A stretch of DNA of 64,000 bases from Strigops habroptila (taxonomy: Eukaryota > Chordata > Aves > Psittaciformes > Psittacidae), in the NCBI RefSeq assembly GCF_004027225.2, contig NC_046360.1, positions 2,530,001 through 2,594,000 on the forward strand. The letters run 5' to 3'. A model generated the notes under the pieces. The model did no database searches, was not told the origin of the DNA, and saw nothing but the letters and a program-made list of their open reading frames with translations. Positions 36,972 to 49,200 of the stretch are shown here, in pieces (the stretch's first letter is position 1; every line of letters starts with the position of its first letter). The position numbers and the translations under genes are program-made.

Positions 36972-36984
36972 GTCGCTAGGAGAT
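36972..36984 (+). promoter_or_regulatory. LRRC43: X-box-like RFX site, LRRC43 promoter
   Basis: GTCGCTAGGAGAT matches 9 of 13 positions of the RFX X-box form GTTGCTAGGCAAC. It lies about 50 bases upstream of the LRRC43 ATG. RFX factors drive ciliary genes, which fits the gene, but the right half-site is imperfect. Confidence 0.4.
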
Positions 36985-39164
36985 GGCAGGGACGCGGGTG
37001 CCCTGGGGACAGGGGACCAAGCTCTGCAAGCAGAGTGAGCCTGGAACAGCACTGAGCTCCCCAGGCTGCGAATAAATCCCCGGTTCCCTGGATATCTCCC
37101 TGGGTGCTGTGGGGTTCTCCCCACCAGGGAGAGTGGGCAGCCTTATGGAGCAATTGCAGAGGGCAGCATCAGTCCTGTCCCCTGGCCAAGGACCTGTGAC
37201 ATGGCATTTGCCATCTCTCTTAACTACATCCTGAGCATCACTCAAGTTTTGGGGAGGAAGCAGGTTCTGTTAGCTGTAGAAGTGCTGCTGTTCACTCACA
37301 TGGAGGGCACCACCACTACGGCAGCACAAGGCCATCAGAAAACAAAGTTCACAGCTAAAAATACCAGCTCCTACACTTGGAAAAAGTAGGTGAGCTCCAG
37401 GAGCAAAAGCCACAGCTCTGTCTCAGGTCAGACTCAGGTCTCTGCTCTCTGAGGTTTATTTGGTTTTTCCAGTGATAGGTGTTGAGGCAATGGCTACAAA
37501 TTCCGGTTTAGGGAGCCTGCAGAGCAGCCTGTGTCAGCAAAACTTCACCAGATGAACTGCAGATGCTCTGTGGCATCTGGTGGTTACGTGGTGGAAAGCT
37601 GAACTTCCACTCAGGTTGGGTTTTACAGGACAGATGCCGATCTGCTCCCATATCAGCTCAGCACCTTATCACAGCTGTGTACTGATAGGAAATAATGTGC
37701 AGAGCATGCACATGCCAAGAGGCAGCAGCATGCCATGAGGTGGAATAGCCAGGCAAACAGCCATCCTTGACTCAGTAGAAGAAGAAGTCAAATCTTCTAC
37801 TGATCTTTGACGAAGCATCACTAGTGGTTGAATTGTGTTTCGGGGAAAAGCCGAGCTGTAAGAACACTGCTTCTCTTACTTGTACCACTGTTACAAATAA
37901 CTGGGCCCCATTGCCATTGGTGCTGCACAGAGATGTCCCCTGCTCTTGGAAGAAGACTGGCTGTGATTCCTTCTCTGTCCCCCCTGGCTGTACCCATCTG
38001 GGGCAGCTAGAAGGGGACTGGCAGTGCCCAGTGGTCTCTTGATGTGAAAGCTCATGCACCTTCCACACACCTTGCAATGCACTGTGTGGCACTAACCAGC
38101 TGCATCTCTCTGCTCTTTTGGTGCTTCCAAAGAAGCAGCCCTCCAAGATCACCCTTCTACCTGAAAGCAGCCATCTGTACCCATCATTGTCTTCATAGAG
38201 ATGTTCCTACACACCCTGCGCAAAGAAACATCTCTCTCTCTCTTATTCATCTTTGAATCTATGACTATTTTCAGGCATCTTTTCAACAGATTTCAGAAGG
38301 TATCTTCAGATATCTTTTATCACGGAATTGCAAAGTACAAGTGTGTATGTATGAAATTTTCACAAAGATATATTCATATGTGTTTCCTGCCCTCCTTTGT
38401 GTCCTGAACTATCAGTATTTCTGCACGTCCTCTTCTGATCACAGCCCCATACTTGTAAATCCTAGGAACAACTTTCCCCTGTTTTAGTGTGTATGAGAAT
38501 TTCCTGCATTTAGTTGCTGGAAAAGGAAAATCACCTCAGGGGAGTTAGAGAGATGGGCAACAGAGATGGGAAGGTGGGATTCTGGACATCCTCTGCTAGG
38601 TTACGTGAGGAAGCCTTACAGACATCCAGCAAAAGGATTTCCATGTCGACCTGGAGGCCTGACCTGCCTTGCACACTAGCCCCTCATGGCTTTTTCACTC
38701 CCTACATTAGCCCACACTTACGTTGACTCTGCAGAAGAAGGTTTCTGACTTTGGGCACCAAGAACGTGCTTGTGTGCTCCAACCACGTTCTTAAAAACAA
38801 CATTTGGTTTATATTCTAAATCCTACATTTTGGAGAGCCCAAAGGTTTAGATGGGATGGCTGAGCCAAGCATCCTGAAGTCCTAGTCAGATAGAAGACAC
38901 AGGACACCATCCGTGTCAGTTTGAAACTGCATCTAGATCACAATCAGTGAAGACTCATTTGAACCAACTTTTGACGTAATCTGCCAAAAAAACCCCAAAC
39001 TATCACCAGCAGAAAAAACACCAATGGGGGAGCCACTGACGCAAACCTCCAGGGTACTTAAACACAGCTTGGCTGGCCACATCTACAGCACTCCAGGCAA
39101 CGAGCAGCTCGAACACCAACGTCCAGCCAGCTTTCGGCCAAGTCAGCTGCTCTCCAAGCCTGCC
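36985..39164. other. LRRC43 / IL31-like divergent intergenic region
   Basis: These two genes diverge, so this stretch should hold both promoters. No coding exon or recognised repeat was found. A TATA box before the cytokine-like gene is not obvious; TACTTAAACAC near 39055 is a weak candidate. Confidence 0.45.
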
Positions 39165-40838
39165 ATGAAATGCCGAGCAGGTGGGTACCACTTAACCTTG
39201 CTACTTGTTGTAAGGTTGCACTGGTTGGTGTTCATCATCAGCTCAGCCACTTCATGTCGATACGCTTTAGACATTTAGCACGCTGCACAAAGGCAGGAAG
39301 CTTTGCAAAAATGATGTAGAGGTTTGAGACTCATCACCGTGTTCTTTCTTTTTTGTCTTCTTTCCCCTCTTCATTTGAATGCAGAGATCAACAGGTTTGC
39401 AATCTTCCTCTTCTGTTCACTGGTTCCTTTGGGCTCCTTGGCACCAACAGCTACTTCGGAAGGAAGCAAAATTACTACAGGACAGATACAGGAGCACTAT
39501 ACTACCCCAATAAAGCCCTTAGCTTCGGTGATAGAAAGGCAAGCAACTGCCTTGTTTAAGAACTACGTAAGTGTACTATTTTGCATTTGCTGTGTCTGTG
39601 TCTGTGGAAAAATCTCTTAAATTATTATAAAACACTAGAAAGATCATCAGAAAATAAGTATTTGGGTTAGAACCTAAAATAGTCTCTTCTCTGTATTCCA
39701 CACAAGAAGGCAGGCATTTACATTGCAGTATTTTAGGGCAGAGTTGGAGCAATGTCTAGGATGGCTGGGGAAAGTTTGGGCAACTTTGCCTCAGCTAACT
39801 GCTAGGTCTGATCTTCCAGACTAAGAGCATTGTTCCTTCTTGGCTTCCTGAGTCATGCTGGGCTTGAAGCAGGCATCTCTTTTGAGGTGATCGCTGGAAA
39901 CATGGAGAGAATCACTTTACTCTTCAGTCTGATCCTACTACTAGAGCAGTCAGGAGCACTTCTGCCGAAAATCCTCCTTGGAGATGGTACAACGTGCACT
40001 GAACCCAAGTATCAATGCTTCAGACACATTTCAATTCCTGGGAACACGTTGATACAAATCAACATAAACATTTCCCCCCCATTTCATTCTTGAAATCAAA
40101 ACCACCTCTGCTGAAACAGATGAAAATATACTCAGGCCCAAGCAAATCTTTGCGTGAGTAGATTTTGCCCATATGGCAAAGGAAAAAAAAACAAAGCCAA
40201 GCAGTATATTAAGAAAGAAAGTTCTGCACAATCATAGCCACAGATAGTGTGCAATACCTACTCGATAAAAGGAGCGTAGGTGTTAATACAGCCATTAAAC
40301 AACAACAAAGAAACCCAAGCATGCACGAACTGAAAGATAGGTGTGATGTGCCCAGGCATTCAAACACAAAGCAATTACCAGGAAAGATGCAAACCAAAAG
40401 ATTAACAATGTCTCTCCTTTTCCTCCTCTACAGAACACATGTAGCTCTGTAATGCCCCAAACTGCAAGCTGGTTCGCTGCTGCCTCCCAAGCCAAAGACA
40501 TGGTGAAGAAGATACCCAAGTGCCCAGCTTTTGATGCAGGTTGCTGCTTTTTCCATGTTTTTTACAACATTTTGCAAGACCTGAGAAGTGACATAGAATC
40601 AATCTGTGGTAAGAACTCAACTCAGTTCGTTGATGCAAACATCAGTCAGCTGAATGTGATACTGAGTGAACGAGCTGCCCTTTACACCTGCAAGAACAAG
40701 GACCTTCCACACGTGGATCGTAGCCAGGTCCAGAGGATGAAAACAGCAGACAAGAAGATGTACATCTGGTGGGTTTTAGAGAGATACAAACAATTTATGC
40801 AGAACATGACCAAAATGTACTCCTCAGCAGAAATGTAA
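39165..40838 (+). CDS. IL31: IL-31-like secreted helical cytokine (putative avian IL31)
   Basis: Three exons, 39165-39180, 39385-39566 and 40434-40838, with good AG/GT borders and matching phases, encode 200 residues. A tiny first coding exon carries MKCRA plus one base; the ATG context is GCC ATG A. Residues 10-25 form a signal-peptide core (FAIFLFCSLVPLGSLA) with likely cleavage near 25. Predicted helices: about 47-66, 79-93 or on to 123, 130-150 and 164-195; the last (MYIWWVLERYKQFMQNM) looks like helix D of IL-6/LIF-type cytokines. Cysteines lie at 69, 96, 103, 104, 124 and 152, and N-glycosylation sites at 67, 127, 135 and 190. The gene lies between LRRC43 and MLXIP and runs opposite to both, as IL31 does in human. 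The 3' UTR is AU-rich. Primary-sequence similarity to mammalian IL-31 is slight, so the name rests mainly on synteny, gene plan and fold-like features; another IL-6-family cytokine is possible. Confidence 0.68.
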
Positions 40839-41442
40839 TATGCTAGGATGAAAAAATAAGATACTAGTCTTGGCTAAATGTGACCCATCAGTAGTGTTGC
40901 GATCAGTTTGATGCCAGGAACAACAACGATCATGTACTTGCTATTCTACATATTTTAACTATATTATCTAGTTTAATTTAATATTTAAAGGAAAAGCGTC
41001 TCAAGTGATTGATTGTATTTATTATAAAATTATTTATACTGTTTTATTTGCAACAGCATAGAAAAACTATGGACTAATGTAAGTCAGGGTGATTTAATTA
41101 ACCAATACAACATGAGCAAACAGAAAAGCATGTCTGCAGTCATTTTGATGTTACTTATGTTTTTACCTTGCAATTTTATCTCAAAAGATGTCAGTAGACT
41201 AACTTTGTACTTCTCTTTACTAGTGAATTGCATTTACGAATTCATATAATACACTTATTTTTATAAATTTATTTTAAGAATTATATAGTTTATATCTATT
41301 TATTCAGATTTTAAACTTTTATATTTTAATACTGAAAGGGATAAACAATATATGTGCTACTTCGTAGGTGAATGGGTTTAATAATTTTCTGTCATTATAT
41401 TTGGATAGAACCTGGAATTTAATTAAAATGAGATTAAATAAA
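40839..41442 (+). promoter_or_regulatory. IL31: AU-rich 3' UTR and poly(A) signal of the IL31-like gene
   Basis: At least seven ATTTA pentamers occur after the stop (for example in TATTTATTATAAAATTATTT near 41017, and near 41260 and 41297). AATAAA follows at 41437-41442. Such AU-rich elements mark short-lived cytokine mRNAs. Confidence 0.7.
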
Positions 41443-44400
41443 ACTATTCTTGTTGGATTCTCTTTTTACCATGTAATTCTTTTTTACAATATTTTTTTTC
41501 CCTATAAACCTGGTGTTTTATTAAACAGCAAACTGAAGTAGCTGTTTCTGGTCCTAATGCTACAGATACTAGAAACAGCACGTATCCTCCTTTCCCATCC
41601 ATTTTTATTCATAGACATGAAGTTTTGTTTCTTAAGTTTCTAACTGGTTTCTTGTTTGGATACACCATTGTTTTCTCATCAGCCCCTACTTCTGAACGGT
41701 GAATTATTGTTGGGTTAGCTCAGACACAACCACTGAAACGCGGCTGAGCTAAATACTGCTCCCGAGCTGGTAACAGAGCAGATACTCAAATGGTTGAGAA
41801 GCAATAGGATTTATCATATACTTGTCTTTTCCTTTATTTCATATCAAGTCCTGATTATCCCAAATAATGGGAAGGTTAATAATAATACAATTATTATAGT
41901 CTAAAATACCTCACAAAGTTCAAGCCAGTCTAAGCATTAGAATCAGTTCCAAAGTTATCATTACCTATATATAAAAAAATTCCAAAAATTAACATTATTT
42001 AGCTATAGATAAAAAAATAATTTGACTCGAAACACCTACTTAAACACAAGTAAAGGATTACTCCTCTTTCTGCTGCCATCAGTGTGCTCATTGGTGGTGG
42101 TCCATACTAGGACACAGCCTTGTGCAGGGTATTTGTGCTCTGAATATCCAGGGAACTGCAGCTGGATTGAGCCCCTGTGTACCAGTGCTCCTCTGCAAGG
42201 CTGTGAAAAGCCCAAGGGGAGCTGGAGAGAGGGATTTTGGTACCAGCTCATCCTCTCCGTCCTCCTTTCAAAACCTCTCCATGCAAAATACATCAGTGCT
42301 CAACTCACCCTCCTGCTGCACTGGTTCTTCAAGGTGGTGCCTTTAGTGCTCAGGAGCTGTAGCTCTTCCTCCCATTGCTGGAGGACTGGTCCTGCTCTGC
42401 CCAGACTTCTCCAGGAAAAGTGATTTAATGCCATCAGCCCAGTCACTACCAGACCCCAAAATGCACCAATCGGGGGGGGTCCTAGTAAAGTATTCCAGTT
42501 TCTCAAATGGAACAGAAGGACCAAACTCCTTGCCAGAGCCAGGGGAAGAATTCCTCTCAAATGGAACCAATTTCAGATGCCATCATGTCACATAGTGACA
42601 ACAGGCAGAAGGATGCGGACAGATCTGAGACTGTTACCCTGGTTTCTGGTGTTAACACAAGTAGCACAGCTCTCTTGATAGTGCCACATATTGAATTCAG
42701 AGAACGTTTTCATTAACCACCTCTGTGACCTGTTTGAGCTTTGCACAGACATGGTGAGTCCAAAGGTGGGTAGTTGCTCATGATGTCTTCTGTATTGTAA
42801 AGGTACCTGCCAGTCCTGAGAGTCTCAGCACTAACCCCCATGAGCAGCAGATACAATGGTGGCTGGGGCACTCCCTCAGATTAGTCTTCTTAATTCCAGG
42901 TCTATCAAATTTTCCAGGGTCCAAAAAGTGCAATTTCAACCTCATCTCCTTAATTTTGAATAGAGGAAGAAGAGTGACTGGAAAAAGATCACTGACTGGG
43001 GATGCGCTTATCCCCAAGGCAGAAGCAGCATCTGCTGACCTTATCAGCTAGGGTCAGCAAACCACCACAAACAGGAAGACATTTACAACCTGAGGGGTTA
43101 GATGTCACCATTTCCAATGGCTGACACAAACCGCTTACGCCTTGCTGAGCCAGAGGATTATACAGGGCCAGTCCCTGCGGCTTCCTCTCTTTTCTTTCAC
43201 TTTGTGAATATGTAAATAGCCAAATGAAAGTGTTTTCCTTGGAAAGGACAACAGGTTTCCTCAGAAGCTTAAACAAGATGTTAAAGTGAGTCAGATGGTC
43301 CGTCCCAGTTCATGTCATGGGAAGAGCAACCTGAAAAGGAAGAGTTGTTCTTCCCCACGAGGGTACTGCCAGCCCTACAGAGTCAGCTCACCTCCAGAGC
43401 CTGAGCTCACCCACATGGGAGCTTGAAGCAGGGAGACACAAGCTTATGCAAAACTTGGCATAGCTGCTGTTCTCCTCACATGTGCTTGAAAGATAATGGT
43501 GCTTTGCCACAGGCGTTTTGGATGCAGCGAGGCAGATGGGCTGGCTGATACCAGAACATCAAACTTCAAAGGGCTGAGGTCAGGAAGTGATGACCAGCAC
43601 CTCACTGAGGAGTTGGAATGAGAGTCTAAGTGCATGCCTGAGCAAGCGAGACAGAAACAGCAACTGCAGACAGTCTGATGCACAAAGTGACACAACTGCA
43701 CCACTACAGCACTTCTGACACCTGCATTATGCTCATTACTGCAAGTTAATATAGCAAACAGCCGCTGGTGCTGTCAGATATCAGTTTATTTAGGTTCTGT
43801 AAGCAGCCTATGGATGTGTGGCTGCTCAGACACTGTCTTTCTATCTATCCTGATACAGTTGGTTCCCCTGGGCAGACATACAGGCTTCTTCTTGAAAAGC
43901 TCTTCCCACTTCTCTGAGAAGATGGGGCAGCTTCAGAAAAGGGAGGGACATTAAACAGGTTAGAGTCACGTGCTGGATAACTGAGCTTGGACTGCACAGT
44001 AAAGAAGATGCAAGGGCCAACTAGTAGCCCTAACGCAGAGGTGGTTGTGTGGTTTCCTTTGAGAAGTTCCTTATTTAACCTGATTGAAAATGAAGCTGTT
44101 GGCATTCATAGCTTCAGAGGAATGAAGAGCTGAGATGGAGTAGTCACAGTCTTACATGGGCTTTGTAAGACATGTCAAAAGGGCAGGCAACCGCAGGACT
44201 TAGGGATGTGATGAATCTAATCTTTTGTGGGTTTGTTTCCATTTTGTGATGGAAAGGCGTTGGGGTTTGTGATACACATACCTTGTTCCAAGACAGGAAC
44301 ACATTAAACATCTCTCTGGATGACAACAGGGACTCTTCAGTGTTTGCACACAGGGAACTTCCCCAACACCCAACTATTCATTGTCTACCCACCTCCTGTT

Positions 44401-46216
44401 GATGAGCATGCTCAGGAGAAAGCCCTCAGGGATGAAAATAGGCATAAAAGAGCTCCTGAGGGTAAATACAGGTTAAAATAATTAAAATCTAGTGAGCTTT
44501 GCTTTCTATTCTTTTACATATAGAAAGCCCTGAGCTATGTGCCCATTGAAGGGCCAAGTCCCTTACAACAGTGATTCTATTTGGCATGATTTCCATAGAG
44601 CAAGTGTAGATCCACTTTTAGCAGTGGACTTCACTGCTTCAATCAGTTAAACTTCAATCAGTTTAAGGATTAGCAGAATCAGCCACAAAAATGAGCCATT
44701 TTGATAACTGTCTTTTGGCACATACCAGCCTCACTGAAATCACCACAAAATCAGTAGTAAAGAAACACTGCTCTCCACAGCTTCCTCCCAGAGAGGCTTG
44801 ACGGCATCACTGCAGTAACACTAGCGTTTGTAATGCTTGGCTGAGAGCAAAGTCAGGCTGAGATGTTGGTTTACTGCTGTTTAAGTAGCACTGTTAGTCA
44901 CTGCCTTCCCCTACCAAAATGCTTTATGTGAGATGAAGCTAGAGATATGTAAAAAATTAACAAGAGTTAAAACACTGCTCTGCCTTCTCCTGGAACCACA
45001 GGCCTGACTCATCAAAAATTCTTGTACACTGAAACCACCAATGGCAAGGATGAGATTAATCAGCATCAACTCTTGTGCAGTGATTTTAAAATAAAATCCC
45101 TCTTTTTACTCATCTATTACCTTTCACTTCAGCTACAGCCTCGGTCACCCAATGCTGCTTCCACTGGGCAAGAAAATCCAATACACCAATGAGGTGGCAA
45201 CTGAAGCGTCCTACCAGGGAAAACCAAGAATCAGTCAATAACAGCAAAGATGAAATGTTATTTGTTTCAGTTTTTAAATGGATTTAAGCAGCTCAATGCC
45301 TAACACTGACATTAGTTCCACGGAAGTACCGTATTACCCATCTCAGTGCTGCTCTGTGAAGTCCACTGGCCAGGCAGTATATCAGCCAAGAGCCCCAGAT
45401 CCAAGCCTGCAAGAAAGTAAGACCATCAGGGCTCAAGGCATTGGTGCAGCCCCTAAAGGCTTAACAGTTTTATACCAAGGCTTTGAATTACTAACCTGTT
45501 AGAAATAGGTGCAGAAAGAAACTGATGTAAGTCTGCTTAGTTTTGTCAAAAGGGCTTGCTCTCAATGTTATGCTTTAAATAATTAACAGCAAGGGTCTGA
45601 TGACTTCAGGAACATATCAGAACATCAGGACATTTGGAAAGCTATGCAAAATGTGAAAGAGCAGCTCACTGGTTATTCTTCACAGGGTGAGGAAACATAC
45701 ACTCTGCAGACACCTGGACTTCTGGAGATGGTACTTTAACCCAACTGTCCATTCCCAGTCTCTAAGCTGCTTCAGTGAGGGAAAGCAGAGTTGACTATAG
45801 AGGGTAATTTTCAGTTTTTGCTAATCTGACTAACATTTACTCTGGTGAGACAGGAACAACCCAGCACAGAGCACGTACAGCCTGGTGGCCAATGCATGAG
45901 AAAAAGGAATCACTTGTAAGCTCATCAGAGCGAGTTGATTCTGTCAGTCAAGAAGGGCCCAAGGGGAACCCAAGTCTCTTAAAAGGAGTCCAAGCTTCAG
46001 AAGCTCAGCAGATGATATAAGCCTTGCAATGGGAAAGCCAAGCACAGACCAAAGGGACAACTTCAGCATTGCTATTTGGGAAATGAGTCCTTGTCACCTT
46101 TCAGAGTTGCAAAGAGCAGGTGCTGCTTCCTGGTCCAGGAACAATTCCACCTACCATTTCGCCACATCCAGGTAGAAAATAAAGGCATTAAAACCAGGTT
46201 CTTCCAAAAAATAACC
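41443..46216. other. IL31-like / MLXIP convergent intergenic region
   Basis: I see no supported exon, RNA gene or repeat family here. All open frames are short and have noncoding composition. Confidence 0.45.
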
Positions 46217-49200
46217 TTTATTGTTTTGGTTGTAAATATAAAAAAATGCATTGCACAATTTGACAGACCTACTGAAAAGTGCTACATATCAACAGCACAA
46301 CAGAAGTTGTGTCATGCAACAGAACAGGAAACCTAGGCAAAGCAAGAGTACAACCTGAAGTCCTCATAACCTCCAAGCTCTTTTTTTTTCCCTTTTTTGT
46401 TTTTTTAAACAAGAATGAACTCCATTCACTTAAAACACATTTAAATACACGGTTAGAAGAAGAAAAAGAGCAATTTATTCATTGTATTGTTAATTTAAAG
46501 GCTTGCTCCTAACATTGATCTCTCTTGATTCAAAACCTTACTCATGATGGAAAAGTTCAGATATAGAAGCAGTTCAGATATAAAAGCAGTTCAGTCATTC
46601 TATTATCTAAGTTGTGTTTCTTTGTAACTGAATCAAGTTTTACGGTCCAAGCTACAATTCAGTACTACCACTTCTGTTCTAACACAGAAATCCGACCAAG
46701 AATGAAACAAAAGAAAACCTGAAGCCTTAACTGATGTTGTGGGAACAATACTGGAGCCCTATAAAACTAAAAACCCCCAAACATGTGATCTTCTCTGAAA
46801 CTCAAGTGTATAAATTGAGGAGTAACAGGAAAACTCCTGTTGCCTCACCTAATATAAAAACCTCCTAAAAGTCATCAGCAGTTGCCCATAGTCCTCTAAG
46901 ACTGGTATGACTGAATCCCTAAACCATGTATCACCATTGGGGGTGATTTTCCATGCAATAAATGTGGAAAGGAACCCAAAAAGAGAGAGAGAAAAAGGTC
47001 AAAATAGTTAACAACCCATTCTATTTTCTATCGTCTAGTTGGCAACATCAAGGCAAGAATTATTCACTTCAGAAATACATAAAGTGAAATAGCTTTCAAA
47101 TATTTTGTGCTGCAAAAGCATGATCTTACAGAAGGTTTCTGCAGTGAGCTTCCCTCTCCTGCTCTCAAACTGCTCTTCAGGAGTTTCGCACTTTAAAAGC
47201 AAACAAAACCTCTACAACATGTGCACACACACACTCTCAAGGGAATGTAAAAAACCCTGAAGATACAAAGTAAAGGGATGCCATTTTTCAAGGCAATTTT
47301 TCTTGTGAAGCCATTCCAGATTTAGAAATTTAAGCATTTGCATATATACTGGGTTTCTGTCAAACTTCTGCTATGACAATATGCACACGTGTGCAGATGT
47401 GCTTGTGTATGCGGGAGGACGGTGAAGTCAGCAGGAAAGATGCCGTTTCTTCCACACATACACACAACTTTCCACAACCTCAGTGGCAGAGGGTCACAGT
47501 AATGCCATGCAGATAAACCCTCTTAAATCCCAGGGAAAGCCCCACTTTGTCAGTTCACTGGATTTTCCACATAACATTGTAATAGGGGGACAAATGTATG
47601 ACTTAAGATAAATCGAATACATACATGATGCCAAGATCTAAGGCACAGATGGAAACATTCTAGCAAGCCTCCCTTCAAGGAAGGCTTCCCAAAGGGTCTA
47701 GAAAAGTATGGAAGGACATGTCAAATGGTATTAATCAAGAATCCTTTGGTTTTGTGCAGAGATCAGACTGTCAAGGTGAAGCATGTGCTTAGTTCTTTGT
47801 TCCTACTACTCATTAATTCCTTCAATTCTAGTTTGCTCCTAGACTTTCAGCACTTACTCCTCCTGTTAACAGGGAGCCATCATACAAACCTAACTACATC
47901 AGATAATGCAAAAGTTCTCCAGAACTTGCGTTTGTGGTGTGGGCCACCTACTGACTGACAGAATTCAAGGTCAGAAGGAACCACTAGACAACCTCATCTT
48001 GACTTTATGTGTATCACAGGCCATCATTACTTTATCTAGCGACTCCTTTATTGAGTGAAATGTGTTGGATTTGACTGAATATGATTTGTATTCAATTGCA
48101 TGTGAATTCTTTAGTGTAGCACCAATTCACTGAAGACAGATGTGCATCATCTGTAATTCTGTATAGACTATAGGCACTGTGTGTTTTGCTTGCTTAAGTG
48201 TACTTTGGTGACACTGAGGAAATCAGACTGCTTAAATCAGGGGACAAAGCGTTACCAAACTTCTTTTTTAAAGAAATATAGTATTTAGACTCCTCAATGG
48301 GTAAGACAGACAAAGGAGTTCAAATATAAACCAAAGTGGAAACTGTGCAGAAATTAATACATACGTGGTCAATCGCTTTTCATACCAATCCTCAGTAGTT
48401 TTACTGTGCAGATGTGAGACATAAACCAGATTTTTTTCCTCCTCCTGCGTCTCCAAATGAAGTGAAATCACACCCCTCACAAGGCTGACTGATAAAAGAA
48501 GAGAATTCTGATTTGCAATAATAGGGTGATAAAAAAATATTCAATTGCTGCTTCAAAGAGCAGACACATCATTTCTGGTAACTGCACTACGTGGAAAGTA
48601 TCTTTTCACTTTTCCTTCCCTCCCTCCTACACTCTTGTCTAAGTAAGCAATCTTTGATTTAATGTTTTTCTCTTTATTAAGATTTGCAATGATAATCAAT
48701 AGTGCCATGAGCTTGTTTCTCCACCCGTTATTAAAATAAGCATTCTACCTCCAATTGTAACCAGCTCATAGTGCAACGAGCATGATGGTTTTTCCATCTA
48801 TATCCAGCTAAAAACTGAATGAACAAAATTTTTAGCAGTTCAGTCACACTAGCCCTACCCTTTCAACTTCCAATCCATTCAGTGAGATTGGAGATGTTGG
48901 GATTTAAGCTTAGTAGTCATCAGACGTCCCTGGGCTTTGAAGTGTGCTTGTAATGCACTTTGCTTGTTGAGACAAAACTCTTGATGTCATTGGTATCAGG
49001 AATGGTAAAAATCAAGCACAATCACTGCCTGACAAGCAGGAGATCACACTGCAGGGGAGGCGTTAGAGGATCTGTTCATCTGAAAAGTACAGCAAAAACA
49101 CAAGTGAGTCTGTTCCTGGACAATTTGCCTACTGATTTCCTTCTAAAAAACCGGATACGTACTTTTAGCATGCAAATCCACAGGCAGCTATCTCTGCATC

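Noticed and set aside
39324-39620. 98-codon frame with a signal-like start overlapping IL31-like exon 2
   Set aside because: Its first codon is TTG and it reads through a good acceptor at 39384. The ATG exon at 39165-39180 joins in phase and gives a cleaner signal peptide.
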